DNA of 64,000 nucleotides, taken from the NCBI RefSeq assembly GCF_017922435.1, contig NZ_VDEZ01000003.1, forward strand, positions 62,001 through 126,000, in the 5' to 3' direction. This document shows positions 26,810 to 36,418 of this stretch, one piece after another (the first letter of the stretch is position 1; each line of letters begins with the position of its first letter). The translations under genes and the position numbers were made by a program. Source of the DNA: Thalassospira sp. ER-Se-21-Dark. GTDB lineage: Bacteria > Pseudomonadota > Alphaproteobacteria > Rhodospirillales > Thalassospiraceae. Under the pieces are notes generated by a model. That model searched no databases. It was not told where the DNA came from and saw only the letters and a program-made list of their open reading frames with translations.

Positions 26810-29089
26810 ATGCGCTTCAGCAAATCCGGCGCTCTGACTGGGCTGCAATACACTATTCCGCTGGCCATACTCTTCACCTGCATCGTTTTGCGCTGGCAGA
26901 ATGTGCCGGTGATTGATCAGCTGCGTTTAACGGTTTTCGACCTTTATCAACAAATTGCACCGCGCGCTTACGAAGATGTCGGCGTGCGGATTGTCGATAT
27001 TGATGAGCGCAGTTTGCGCGAAGAGGGCCAGTGGCCTTGGTCGCGCACCAAGCTCTCGGAATTGCTCTATCGACTGCGCGCCAACGGCGCGGCTGTTGTC
27101 GGCTTTGATATGGTTTTCGCCGAGCCGGACCGCACATCACCATCACGCGTGATCGACGATTGGCCGCAAAGCACCGAGCGTGATCGTATTGCGGAAATGG
27201 CAAAGACCCTGCCCGACCACGACCAGCTATTTGCCCAATTCATCAAGGGTACTGGCAACGTGGTCACCGCGGTTCAGCTCCGTAATGGCGAGCTTGATGC
27301 CCTTCCCCGCCAGGTCGGGAATTTCAGTGCAGCTGGCGAAGCAGGTCGAACCCTTTCAGATTTCGTTCCGGTCTTGCCGACTGCGGCCAGAAACCTTGAT
27401 ATTATTGAGGCGGCAGCAACCGGCAATGCGCTGGTTAACGTTTCGCCAGGTCAGGACGGGATTGTACGCCGCGTACCTTTGATGGCTGCCATCGATCATG
27501 AACAGCCAGGGATTGGCAAGCCGGTCTATCCGACGCTCAGCCTTGAGATGCTGCGCGTTTTACAGAATGCCCCCAAGACCATGCTGGTACGGATGTCCGG
27601 GGCGAGCGGCAGTGCGCGCTGGACCAACTCGGAAGGCATCGCGTCCGTTCGCGTTGGTGCCCTGACCATCCCGACGGATCGCGCCGGGTATATGTGGGTG
27701 CATTTCACCGGCCATCAGAAAGACCGGTATCTGTCGGCGACGGATATTCTCAACGGATCCGGAACCGACATCCTGCAAAATAAAATGGTGCTTCTGGGAA
27801 CAAGTGCGGCCGGGTTGCTTGATTTGCGCCCTACCCCGCTTGATCGGGTGATCCCGGGGGTCGAAGTCCATGCCGAGATGCTTGAACAGATGCTGCTTGA
27901 ACATTTCCTGACCCGTCCCTATTGGGCGGCGGAGGTCGAAATGCTGGTCCTTCTGATCATCGGCATGTTCTTCATTCTGGCAGTCCCACGGCTTGGTGCG
28001 GTGTGGCCGGCGGTGCTTGGTCTGGCGATTGCCACCAGCGCAATTGGCATTTCCTGGTGGGCCTACTCACATAAACTCGTCCTTATCGATCCGCTTTATC
28101 CGATTGTCGGTTTGGCAGCCGTCTACCTTGCAACCAGTTCGCTTGGTTTCATGCGGACCGAGGGCGAACGCCGGCAGGTGCGCGCCGCCTTTGCCAACTA
28201 TCTGTCACCGGCATTGGTGGCGCAACTGGCCGAACATCCCGAACGTCTGAAACTGGGCGGCGAAACCCGTGACATGACCCTGATGTTCTGTGATGTCCGC
28301 GGATTTACCGCCATATCAGAGGGTTTCAAATCCAATCCGCAAGGCCTGACGCGCCTGATCAACCGGCTTCTGACACCGTTGAGCGACTGCATCCTGAACC
28401 GTGAGGGGACGATCGACAAATATATGGGCGACTGCATCATGGCGTTCTGGAACGCGCCACTGGATGTTGAAAACCATGCCCACAATGCCTGTGACAGCGC
28501 GCTTGCGATGCGACATGCGCTTAGAAAGCTTAATGACGAACGCAAACAGGAAGCAGAACAGGCCAATGAGCCCTTCCTGCCGCTCAATGTCGGCATCGGG
28601 ATCAATTGCGGTGATTGTCTTGTCGGCAATATGGGATCGGATCAGCGCTTTGATTATTCGGTGCTGGGCGATGCGGTCAACCTGGCATCCCGGCTTGAGG
28701 GACAATCAAAGAACTATGGCGTCGATGTCGTGCTGGGCGAGGATGTTGCCAAACGGGTTGGTGATGACTTCGCACTGATCGAACTCGATTTGATCACCGT
28801 TAAGGGCAAAAGCGAAGCACTGCATATCTTTGCCCTGCTCGGCGATAAGGACTTGGCGGAATCAGCGCAGTTTAGAACCTTTTCCGATCTGCACGCGGCC
28901 ATGCTTTCGGCCTATCGCGCGCGAAACTGGGACGAAGCCAAAAATTTGATTGCAGAAAGCCAGCAGGCATCACACGATTTTGCGAAGCTTGGCGACCTTT
29001 ATGAACTTTACACCAGCCGCATTGCTCTGTTCAGAGAAACGCCACCACCAGCCGATTGGGATGGCGTGTTTGTCGCCACCAGCAAATAG
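26810..29089 (+). CDS. CHASE2-domain adenylate cyclase
   Basis: A 759-residue membrane receptor cyclase. A first membrane segment (about 12-28) is followed by an extracytoplasmic CHASE2 sensor domain (to about 370; motif VRIVDIDERSLREEGQWPW, later LLGTSAAGLLDLRPTP and GVEVHAEML). Three membrane helices come next (about 380-450) and then a class III cyclase domain. The catalytic features are visible: metal Asp in MLMFCDVRGFTAISE, DKYMGD with the Lys, and FDYSVLGDAVNLASRLEG with the adenine-type Asp. It should make cAMP in response to an envelope signal. It is last in the Slam-like/FecR cassette, which suggests the FecR protein is the signal or ligand. Confidence 0.92.
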   Translation: MRFSKSGALTGLQYTIPLAILFTCIVLRWQNVPVIDQLRLTVFDLYQQIAPRAYEDVGVRIVDIDERSLREEGQWPWSRTKLSELLYRLRANGAAVVGFDMVFAEPDRTSPSRVIDDWPQSTERDRIAEMAKTLPDHDQLFAQFIKGTGNVVTAVQLRNGELDALPRQVGNFSAAGEAGRTLSDFVPVLPTAARNLDIIEAAATGNALVNVSPGQDGIVRRVPLMAAIDHEQPGIGKPVYPTLSLEMLRVLQNAPKTMLVRMSGASGSARWTNSEGIASVRVGALTIPTDRAGYMWVHFTGHQKDRYLSATDILNGSGTDILQNKMVLLGTSAAGLLDLRPTPLDRVIPGVEVHAEMLEQMLLEHFLTRPYWAAEVEMLVLLIIGMFFILAVPRLGAVWPAVLGLAIATSAIGISWWAYSHKLVLIDPLYPIVGLAAVYLATSSLGFMRTEGERRQVRAAFANYLSPALVAQLAEHPERLKLGGETRDMTLMFCDVRGFTAISEGFKSNPQGLTRLINRLLTPLSDCILNREGTIDKYMGDCIMAFWNAPLDVENHAHNACDSALAMRHALRKLNDERKQEAEQANEPFLPLNVGIGINCGDCLVGNMGSDQRFDYSVLGDAVNLASRLEGQSKNYGVDVVLGEDVAKRVGDDFALIELDLITVKGKSEALHIFALLGDKDLAESAQFRTFSDLHAAMLSAYRARNWDEAKNLIAESQQASHDFAKLGDLYELYTSRIALFRETPPPADWDGVFVATSK

Positions 29090-29192
29090 CTGACTTGCCA
29101 AGCACGCAAAATCCAAACAATCTTGGCTAATCATCAAACAGCATTGCCTTGCCGAACTGTGCGCCTTTTTACGTCATCCCTTTGAGGCCCCA

Positions 29193-30215
29193 ATGAATTT
29201 TTCATCAGACAATGTCACCCCGATCTGTCCCGAAATCCTTGCGGCCATCGCCGCCGAAAGTGATGCCAGCGCCCTGCCCTATGGCGCGGATGACAAAAGC
29301 CAAAAGCTTGATGCCGCTTTTTCAGAATTGTTCGGGCGTGATGTATCCGTCGTGCCGGTCGCAACCGGGACAGCGGCCAACGTCATTGGGCTTTCTGGGC
29401 TGGTGTCGCCGTTTGGCGGCGTGGTCTGTCATCACCACGCCCATATCAATGTCACGGAATCCACGGGTGTCGCCTTTTACGGCGGCGGGGCGAAGCTGCT
29501 GGGGATCGACGGGCCTTCGGCAAAGATCGAAGCCGACACGCTTGATGCCTATTTGAACAAGCATGTTTCAAACGGCATGCATTCGGTTGACCCGGAATGT
29601 GTTGCGATCACGCAAAGTACCGAGTTCGGAACCGTTTACAGCGTTGATGAAATTCAGGCCATCGGATCGGTTTGCCAAAAACACGATATGCGGCTTTTCA
29701 TGGATGGTGCACGTTTTGCCAATGCGGTTGCCGCCCTCGATTGCCATCCATCTGAAATCACATGGAAAGCCGGTGTTGATATCCTGAGCTTTGGCGCGAC
29801 CAAGAACGGTGCGTTGGCTGTTGATGCGATCATATTGTTTGATCGGGAACTCCGGCGCAAAACGGAACAGAACCGCAAGCGCGGCGGCCATCTGTTTTCC
29901 AAGCACCGCTATCTTGCCACACAGCTTCTGGCCTATCTTGAAGATGACCTATGGCTGCGCAATGCCCGTCACGCCAACGCAGCCGCACAGGCACTCGCCA
30001 AATCCCTTTCAAGCATGGGGGCAAAGCCGACCTTTGTTCCCCAGGGGAATGAGTTGTTTATTCACATGACCAATGCCTTGGCAGAAAAGCTCAGCAAAGC
30101 GGGTATTGTATTCCGCCCCTGGCCGTCGCTTGGCCCTGATGCCTATCGGTTTGTCTGTGCCTGGAACAGTCCGATCAAGATGATCGAAGCCTTGCCGGAA
30201 ACCGTTGGTCAATAG
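29193..30215 (+). CDS. ltaE: Low-specificity L-threonine aldolase, copy 1
   Basis: A 340-residue PLP enzyme splitting L-threonine (and allo-threonine or other beta-hydroxy amino acids) into glycine and an aldehyde. Fold-type I features: VATGTAANVIGL, the active-site histidine region CHHHAHI, FMDGARFANA, and the PLP lysine K204 in SFGATKNGA. It is followed 75 bp later by a closely related second copy. Compared with copy 2 it has His instead of Glu at residue 82 and a changed loop (NVTES versus NEDES), so substrate preference may differ. Confidence 0.92.
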   Translation: MNFSSDNVTPICPEILAAIAAESDASALPYGADDKSQKLDAAFSELFGRDVSVVPVATGTAANVIGLSGLVSPFGGVVCHHHAHINVTESTGVAFYGGGAKLLGIDGPSAKIEADTLDAYLNKHVSNGMHSVDPECVAITQSTEFGTVYSVDEIQAIGSVCQKHDMRLFMDGARFANAVAALDCHPSEITWKAGVDILSFGATKNGALAVDAIILFDRELRRKTEQNRKRGGHLFSKHRYLATQLLAYLEDDLWLRNARHANAAAQALAKSLSSMGAKPTFVPQGNELFIHMTNALAEKLSKAGIVFRPWPSLGPDAYRFVCAWNSPIKMIEALPETVGQ

Positions 30216-30290
30216 CGCAGCCTTGCCATGCCGCCCGGTTGCATGTGATATCACCGCCCCAATGCCACCAAAAAAACGACGAGATTTAAG

Positions 30291-31310
30291 ATGAATTTTG
30301 CCTCGGACAATGTATCGCCCTTTTGCCCGGAAATTCTGGAAGCCCTGACAAAGGACGCGTCTGTCAATGCACCGGCCTATGGCGGTGACGATCTTAGTCA
30401 GCAACTCGATGCAGCCTTTTCCGAACTGTTTAACAAGGAAGTTGCCGTCATTCCGGTTGCAACCGGTACTGCGGCAAACTGCATCAGCTTATCTGCGCTT
30501 GTTTCGCCTTATGGCGGGGTGGTTTGCCACCACGAAGCCCATATCAACGAGGACGAAAGCACCGGCGTTGCCTTCTTCACGGGCGGCGCGAAGCTTTTGC
30601 CGATGGATGGCCCGGCGGCAAAGCTTGAAGCAGATGGCCTTGATGGTTTTGTCAGCGGTCTGGTTGATCGCGGTGTGCATTCGGTGTCGCCTGAATGTGT
30701 GGCGATCACACAGGCCACCGAACTTGGTGCGGTTTACACAGTAGATGACGTCAAGGCGATTGGTGATGTCTGCCGCAAGCATGATCTCCGCCTGTTTATG
30801 GACGGGGCGCGTTTTGCCAACGCGATGGCCCATCTCAAATGCCATCCGGCAGATGTCACCTGGAAGGCCGGCGTCGATGCCATCAGCTTTGGCGCGACCA
30901 AAAACGGTGCCATGGCGGTTGATGCTATTGTTCTTTTCGACACCAGCCTGAAACCCCGGATCGAGCAGGCCCGCAAACGCAGTGGCCATCTGCATTCCAA
31001 GCATCGCTATCTGGCGACCCAGCTTCTGGCCTATATCAAGGATGATGTCTGGCTGAAAAATGCCGCCCATGCCAACGCAGCAGCGCAGGCCCTTGCCGAC
31101 GTCCTGATCAAACAGGGCGCGTCACTTACCCATGCGGCTGAGGGCAATGAGCTGTTTATCAAAATGTCCCCGGAGCTTGCCGGAAAATTGCGTGATGCCG
31201 GCCTTATGTTCCACGGCTGGCCGTCGCTTGGTGCCGATGTTTATCGATTTGTTGCGGCGTGGAACGCGGATATCGTGCAAATCACCAAACTCAATACCAC
31301 TCTAGGGTAG
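30291..31310 (+). CDS. Low-specificity L-threonine aldolase, copy 2
   Basis: A 339-residue paralogue of the preceding gene, collinear without gaps for at least the first 210 residues and roughly two thirds identical by eye. The PLP lysine is again K204 in SFGATKNGA. It keeps the more usual HHEAHINEDES loop. It is a tandem duplication, divergent enough to be old. The two copies may be co-transcribed. A nested inverted repeat begins 18 bp after the stop. Confidence 0.92.
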   Translation: MNFASDNVSPFCPEILEALTKDASVNAPAYGGDDLSQQLDAAFSELFNKEVAVIPVATGTAANCISLSALVSPYGGVVCHHEAHINEDESTGVAFFTGGAKLLPMDGPAAKLEADGLDGFVSGLVDRGVHSVSPECVAITQATELGAVYTVDDVKAIGDVCRKHDLRLFMDGARFANAMAHLKCHPADVTWKAGVDAISFGATKNGAMAVDAIVLFDTSLKPRIEQARKRSGHLHSKHRYLATQLLAYIKDDVWLKNAAHANAAAQALADVLIKQGASLTHAAEGNELFIKMSPELAGKLRDAGLMFHGWPSLGADVYRFVAAWNADIVQITKLNTTLG

Positions 31311-31716
31311 AAATTGAGGCCAAAAGGACGGGTGAAATCAAACGAATCATTATGATTCAATAAGATATGAATCGTTTAAAAGCACATTTTAAACACGTGA
31401 TTTAGCGATTTCACCCGCCGAGCCTTGAAAAAAATGCACTGCTGCAATGATGAAACCGGACAGTGAATTTCATAAAAATAACAAATACTTGACTTAAATT
31501 CATCATTCGGACCTGCGGCCGCACTACGTAAAATCCCGCAGGAACCGTTGACGATACGCAGAAACCCTGATTACTTTCCCTCGTCGATTGCCAACATTCA
31601 TACCTGTTGGATCGGGTAAACCTCGTCCGTTGCAAAATATGCTGTCAAACGTGACCGGATCAAATGTCACGCGGACAGCATTGATTTGCTCGGACCAGCC
31701 TTGAGGGAGGCATTTA
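31311..31716 (+). promoter_or_regulatory. 406-bp leader region before the peptide importer
   Basis: No coding sequence is supported. The first 110 bp hold a complex inverted repeat (see separate entry). Further on, TTGACT at 31489-31494 is a possible -35 without a good -10. The leader ends with GGGAGG ahead of the binding-protein ATG. The long distance and strong ribosome site fit a regulated, highly expressed gene. Confidence 0.4.
31329..31417. repeat. Nested inverted repeat downstream of the second threonine aldolase
   Basis: Outer arms CGGGTGAAATC (31329-31339) and GATTTCACCCG (31407-31417) are perfect complements. Directly inside, AAACGAATCAT (31340-31350) pairs with ATGAATCGTTT (31368-31378) with one mismatch. 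The left side also contains the perfect palindrome GAATCAT-T-ATGATTC (31344-31358). No T-tract follows, so it is not a standard terminator. Confidence 0.7.
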
Positions 31717-33324
31717 ATGAAAGCGAATTTCGTCAAAGTGGCACTTGGTGCAGGCCTGCTTGCAGCCACCGCACTTGCTGCTCCGACTGCCGCTTCGGCA
31801 AAAACCCTGGTATATTGCTCGGAAGGTAGCCCGGAAGGCTTCAACCCGCAGCTTTACACTGCAGGTACGACCTTCGATGCGTCTTCGCGTCAGGTCTTCA
31901 ACCGCCTCGTACAGTTCAAGCGCGGTACCACCACCATCGTTCCGGGTCTTGCGACCAGCTGGGACGTTTCGGCTGATGGTCTGGAATATACCTTCAACCT
32001 GCGTGAAGGCGTGAAATTCCACACCACCGAAGATTTCACCCCGACCCGTGATTTCAATGCTGATGACGTGATCTTCACCTTCATGCGTCAGTTTGACACC
32101 GAGCACCCGTATCATGGTGTTTCGGGCGGCGGTTACGAGTACTTCAACTCGATGTCGATGGGCGACCTGGTCAAGGACATCGTCAAGGTTGACGATCAAA
32201 CCGTTAAATTCGTTCTGAACCGTCCGGAAGCACCGTTCATCGCCAACATGGCCATGGACTTCGCATCTGTTCTGTCGGCTGAATATGCTGACAAGATGAT
32301 GGAAGCAGGCACCCCGGAAAATGTTGACCTGAATCCGGTCGGCACCGGTCCGTTCCAGCTCGTTGCCTATCAGAAAGATGCGGTTATCCGTTACAAAGCA
32401 TTCCCGGAATACTGGGAAGGCAAAGCAGCAATCGATAACCTGATCTTTGCAATCACCCCGGACAGCACCGTTCGCTACCAGAAGCTGAAAGCTGGCGAAT
32501 GCCATGTCATGCCGTTCCCGAACCCGGCCGATCTGGAAGAGATGGAAGCAGATGCCGACATCAACCTGATGAGCCAGGAAGGTCTGAACGTTGGCTATCT
32601 GGGCTACAACACCCAGAAAGAACCGTTCACCGACCCGAAAGTCCGTAAAGCACTGAACATGGCGATCAACAAAGACGCCATCATCGAAGGTGTTTATCAG
32701 GGTGCTGGTTCGGCCGCGAAAAACCCGATTCCGCCGACCATCTGGTCTTACAACAACGACACCGTTGATGACCCGTATGATCCGGAAGCAGCCAAAGCCA
32801 TGCTGGCAGAAGCTGGTTATCCGGACGGCTTCACCACCGACATCTGGGCGATGCCGGTTCAGCGTCCTTACAACCCGAACGCACGCCGTATGGCTGAACT
32901 CGTTCAGGCTGACTGGGCTGCAATTGGTGTGAACGCCGAAATCGTATCCTACGAATGGGGTGAATACCTTGATCGCACCAAAAAAGGTGAACAGGGTACC
33001 TTCATGCTCGGTTGGACCGGTGATAACGGTGACCCCGACAACTTCCTTGCAGTTCTTCTTGGCTGTGACGCAGTTGGCAGTGCGAACCGTGCACAGTGGT
33101 GCAACGAAGAGTTCGATAACCTGATTCAGCAGGCAAAAACCACCTCGGACGTTCTCGAGCGTACCCGTCTGTACGAAGAAGCTCAGCTGGTCTTCAAACG
33201 CGAAGCACCGTGGGCAACCATCGCACACTCGATCGTGTTCGAACCGATCCGCAGCGAAGTTGTTGACTACAAGATCGATCCGTTCGGTGGTCACATCTTC
33301 TATGGTGTAGATCTCGCTGAATAA
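31717..33324 (+). CDS. dppA: Peptide ABC transporter substrate-binding protein (DppA/SBP_bac_5 family)
   Basis: A 535-residue periplasmic binding protein. Sec signal peptide cleaved after ASA at about 28, then KTLVYCSEGSPEGFNPQLY and the family block LNVGYLGYNTQKEPFTDPKV with VRKALNMAINKDAI. The length and the CSEGSPEGFNP opening are DppA-like, so dipeptides are the probable cargo (heme or other peptides are possible). Codon choice is strongly biased toward a small set (CTG, GGT, CGT, AAA, GAA), unlike neighbours, which indicates very high expression. It is followed by a hairpin and the permease and ATPase genes. Confidence 0.92.
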   Translation: MKANFVKVALGAGLLAATALAAPTAASAKTLVYCSEGSPEGFNPQLYTAGTTFDASSRQVFNRLVQFKRGTTTIVPGLATSWDVSADGLEYTFNLREGVKFHTTEDFTPTRDFNADDVIFTFMRQFDTEHPYHGVSGGGYEYFNSMSMGDLVKDIVKVDDQTVKFVLNRPEAPFIANMAMDFASVLSAEYADKMMEAGTPENVDLNPVGTGPFQLVAYQKDAVIRYKAFPEYWEGKAAIDNLIFAITPDSTVRYQKLKAGECHVMPFPNPADLEEMEADADINLMSQEGLNVGYLGYNTQKEPFTDPKVRKALNMAINKDAIIEGVYQGAGSAAKNPIPPTIWSYNNDTVDDPYDPEAAKAMLAEAGYPDGFTTDIWAMPVQRPYNPNARRMAELVQADWAAIGVNAEIVSYEWGEYLDRTKKGEQGTFMLGWTGDNGDPDNFLAVLLGCDAVGSANRAQWCNEEFDNLIQQAKTTSDVLERTRLYEEAQLVFKREAPWATIAHSIVFEPIRSEVVDYKIDPFGGHIFYGVDLAE

Positions 33325-33344
33325 GCGTATCAAAACCTGATCAG

Positions 33345-33371
33345 AGAGGCCCGGTTTTCCGGGCCTCTTTG
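33345..33371 (+). terminator. Hairpin/attenuator between dppA and dppB
   Basis: A 10-bp stem AGAGGCCCGG / CCGGGCCTCT, TTTT loop, followed by TTTG. It starts 21 bp after the binding-protein stop and is a likely partial terminator that lets the binding protein outnumber the permease. Confidence 0.75.
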
Positions 33372-33441
33372 CAATTTCGCAAAAGAGAGAGACGTCCGCC
33401 TGCACCCCGTTTGCACGCGGACACAATAAAGGCCCGATGGC

Positions 33442-34452
33442 ATGCTAGGATTCCTGTTTCGCCGTTTGGGGGACATCATCCCGACCTTCTTCGGTGTCAC
33501 CCTTTTGGTATTCTTCCTGATCCGCCTCATTCCCAGTGATCCCATCCTGATGATGGCTGGTGAACGTGGTGTCGATGCTGAGCGATATGCAGAGCTTCAG
33601 GCTCAGTATGGTTTCGACCAGCCACTGATCGTTCAGTATTTCGATTATCTGATGGGCGTATTCCAAGGGGATCTTGGTAAATCCTTTGTCACCAAGAAAC
33701 CTGTTCTGGACGAATTCCTGACCCTGTTCCCGGCGACGGTTGAACTTGCCGTCATGGGCATCCTGTTTGCTGTGATCCTTGGCATTCCGCTGGGGGTGCT
33801 TGCCGCCATTAATCGCGGGAAGTGGCTCGACCACCTGACAATGTCTGTATCCCTTACAGGCTATTCGATGCCGATTTTCTGGTGGGCGCTGCTTCTGATC
33901 ATGTTCTTCTCGACCACCTTGGGCTGGACGCCGGTCTCGGGTCGAATATCGGTCATGTATTTCTTTGAGCCGGTGACCGGTTTCATGCTGATCGACAGCC
34001 TCTTGAGCGGTGAGAAAGGCGCTTTCACCAGTGCACTCAGCCATATGATCCTGCCTACCGTTGCGCTCGGCACTATTCCGATGGCGGTGATTGCGCGTAT
34101 GACGCGCTCCTCGATGCTGGAAGTCCTGGGCGAAGAATATATCCGCGTTGCACGCGCCAAAGGTCTGGCACCGATGCGGGTAATCATGGTCCATGCGCTG
34201 CGCAATGCCTTGATCCCGGTGATCACGGTGATCGGCCTTCAGGTCGGCGTGCTGCTGGCCGGTGCGATCCTGACGGAGACGATTTTCTCTTGGCCGGGTA
34301 TCGGCAAATGGATCATCGAAGCCATGAACCGTCGCGACTATCCGACCATTCAGGGCGGCATTCTGATGATTGCCTTCCTTGTGATGGCCGTGAACCTGAT
34401 CGTTGACGTTCTATACGGGATTATTAACCCCCGTATTCGTTACAAGCGCTAA
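33442..34452 (+). CDS. dppB: Peptide ABC transporter permease (DppB)
   Basis: A 336-residue inner-membrane permease with six membrane segments. It has the DppB N-terminus (FLFRRLGDIIPTFFGVTLLV then RLIPSDPI) and the EAA loop for ATPase contact (EYIRVARAKGLAPMRVIMVH). It forms a heterodimeric channel with the DppC protein encoded 13 bp later. Confidence 0.93.
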   Translation: MLGFLFRRLGDIIPTFFGVTLLVFFLIRLIPSDPILMMAGERGVDAERYAELQAQYGFDQPLIVQYFDYLMGVFQGDLGKSFVTKKPVLDEFLTLFPATVELAVMGILFAVILGIPLGVLAAINRGKWLDHLTMSVSLTGYSMPIFWWALLLIMFFSTTLGWTPVSGRISVMYFFEPVTGFMLIDSLLSGEKGAFTSALSHMILPTVALGTIPMAVIARMTRSSMLEVLGEEYIRVARAKGLAPMRVIMVHALRNALIPVITVIGLQVGVLLAGAILTETIFSWPGIGKWIIEAMNRRDYPTIQGGILMIAFLVMAVNLIVDVLYGIINPRIRYKR

Positions 34453-34465
34453 GGAGAGCTGTGAG

Positions 34466-35401
34466 ATGAGCGAGAACACCACCCCGTCCGCAGCGCACGC
34501 CTCAACCGTTGCCGAAGCAGCTGTTGAGCCCGTCGGCGCACCGCCAAGCCCGATGCGCGAAACTTGGGACTATTTCAAAAAGAACCGCGGTGCCTTTGCC
34601 GGTCTGATCGTCATTGCGATCATTCTGTTTCTGGCCGTGACCGCACAATGGATCGCACCGTTCGATCCGGTGGCACAGGACCGTACCGCATTTCTGAAAC
34701 CGCCGATCTGGATGGAAGGTGCCGATCCCCGTTACATCCTTGGCACCGATGCGGTTGGCCGTGACATCCTGTCGCGGCTGATCCATGGCGCTCAGTTGTC
34801 GGTTTCGATCGGTGTCGTCGTCGTGATCCTGTCGATGATTGCCGGTATCGTGCTTGGCATGGTTGCCGGTTACTTCCGCGGCTGGATCGAAGTCGGCGTC
34901 ATGCGCCTGATGGACATCATGCTGGCCCTGCCCAGCCTGATCATGGCGCTGGCGATTGTTGCGATCCTCGGCCCGGGGCTTGAAAACGCGATGCTGGCCA
35001 TCGCCATCGTCCAGTTGCCGCACTATGTGCGCCTGACGCGCGCCTCGGTCGTATCGGAACTTAACAAGGAATATGTCATCGCATCGCAGATTGCCGGTGC
35101 CGGTCATGTCCGCCAGATGTTCGTCAATATTCTGCCGAACTGCATGGCACCGCTGATCGTGCAGGGCACGCTTGGTATTTCAAGTGCGATCCTTGACGCT
35201 GCTGCACTTGGCTTCCTTGGCCTTGGCGCGCAGCCGCCGCTGCCGGAATGGGGCACCATGCTCTCTGAGGCCCGTGAATTTGTGGGCTCCGCTTGGTGGG
35301 TAATCACCTTCCCCGGCCTTTGCATCCTTGTCACCGTGCTTGCCTTCAACCTGATGGGTGATGGCCTGCGCGATGCCCTTGATCCCAAGATGAAACGGTA
35401 A
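34466..35401 (+). CDS. dppC: Peptide ABC transporter permease (DppC)
   Basis: A 311-residue permease with a long polar N-terminus (about 40 residues), the WDYFKKNRGAFAGLIV entry into the first helix, the DppC signature ILGTDAVGRDILSRLIHGAQ, and the EAA loop around EYVIASQIAGAGHVRQMFVN. ATG at 34466 is supported by AAGGAG; an in-frame start 63 bp upstream would overlap dppB. It pairs with DppB. Confidence 0.93.
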   Translation: MSENTTPSAAHASTVAEAAVEPVGAPPSPMRETWDYFKKNRGAFAGLIVIAIILFLAVTAQWIAPFDPVAQDRTAFLKPPIWMEGADPRYILGTDAVGRDILSRLIHGAQLSVSIGVVVVILSMIAGIVLGMVAGYFRGWIEVGVMRLMDIMLALPSLIMALAIVAILGPGLENAMLAIAIVQLPHYVRLTRASVVSELNKEYVIASQIAGAGHVRQMFVNILPNCMAPLIVQGTLGISSAILDAAALGFLGLGAQPPLPEWGTMLSEAREFVGSAWWVITFPGLCILVTVLAFNLMGDGLRDALDPKMKR

Positions 35402-35404
35402 GTC

Positions 35405-36418
35405 ATGGCTCTTCTCGAAGTAAAAAACCTGACAGTCGAGTTCGGCTCAGAAGACAAGCCGTTTCGAGCTGTTGACTCTGTAAGCTATTCTGTTGATCGC
35501 GGCGAAGTCCTTGGCATCGTCGGTGAATCCGGTTCGGGTAAATCGGTTTCATCGCTTGCCGTAATGGGTCTGATCGATTTTCCCGGTCGTGTGACCGCGG
35601 ATGCCCTGACCTTTGATGGTCAGGATCTGATCACCATGCCAGCAAAACGCCGCCGCGAAATCACCGGCAAAGACATCGCCATGATCTTTCAGGATCCGAT
35701 GTCGGCACTGAACCCGTGCTTCACGGTTGAAGCCCAGATCATGGAGGCCCTCAAGGTCCATGAAGGCGGCAACAAGAAACAGCGTCGTGAACGCACGCTT
35801 GATCTTTTAAACCAGGTTGGCATTCCCGATCCGAAGTCGCGCATGACCGCCTACCCGCATCAGCTGTCGGGCGGCATGAGCCAGCGTATCGTCATTGCCA
35901 TGGCTATTGCGTGCAACCCGCGCCTTTTGATTGCCGACGAGCCGACCACAGCCCTTGATGTGACCATTCAGGCCCAGATCATTGATCTGTTGCTGAAGCT
36001 GCAAGAAGACAGCGACATGGGCCTGATCCTGATCACCCACGATCTGGCACTGGTGTCCGAGGCCGCAAACCGCATTCAGGTCATGTATGCCGGTCAGCTT
36101 TTTGAAAGTGGCCCGGCTGACAGCATCTTTGCTGCCCCGCGCCATCCCTATACGCAGGCACTGCTCGAAGCGCTGCCAGAACGTTCCGAAGGCCATGACC
36201 GTCTTCGGACTATCCCCGGCGTGGTCCCCGGTCAGTATGACCGCCCGCAGGGCTGCCTTCTGGCACCGCGTTGCCGTTATGCCAATGAACACTGCGTAAA
36301 ATCGCGCCCTGAGGTCACGGACTTCAATGGCCGCGATGTACGTTGCTTCTATCCGCTAAATGATCAGGGCCAGCCGACCGGCCTGACCGCTGATACGACC
36401 ACCGGGGAGACTGTGTAA
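35405..36418 (+). CDS. dppD: Peptide ABC transporter ATPase (DppD)
   Basis: A 337-residue ABC ATPase. Walker A GESGSGKS, signature LSGGMSQR, Walker [13 protein letters not shown], and the C-terminal oligopeptide-type extension with cysteines ([15 protein letters not shown]) typical of DppD/OppD. It starts 3 bp after the DppC stop. It powers dipeptide import together with DppF. Confidence 0.94.
   Translation: MALLEVKNLTVEFGSEDKPFRAVDSVSYSVDRGEVLGIVGESGSGKSVSSLAVMGLIDFPGRVTADALTFDGQDLITMPAKRRREITGKDIAMIFQDPMSALNPCFTVEAQIMEALKVHEGGNKKQRRERTLDLLNQVGIPDPKSRMTAYPHQLSGGMSQRIVIAMAIACNPRLLIADEPTTALDVTIQAQIIDLLLKLQEDSDMGLILITHDLALVSEAANRIQVMYAGQLFESGPADSIFAAPRHPYTQALLEALPERSEGHDRLRTIPGVVPGQYDRPQGCLLAPRCRYANEHCVKSRPEVTDFNGRDVRCFYPLNDQGQPTGLTADTTTGETV

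Noticed and set aside
31714..33426. A 570-codon open frame on the minus strand, antisense to dppA
   Set aside because: The plus-strand gene has a signal peptide, family motifs and strong codon bias; its biased codon set happens to avoid stops in the opposite frame. The antisense product has no recognisable domain or ribosome site.
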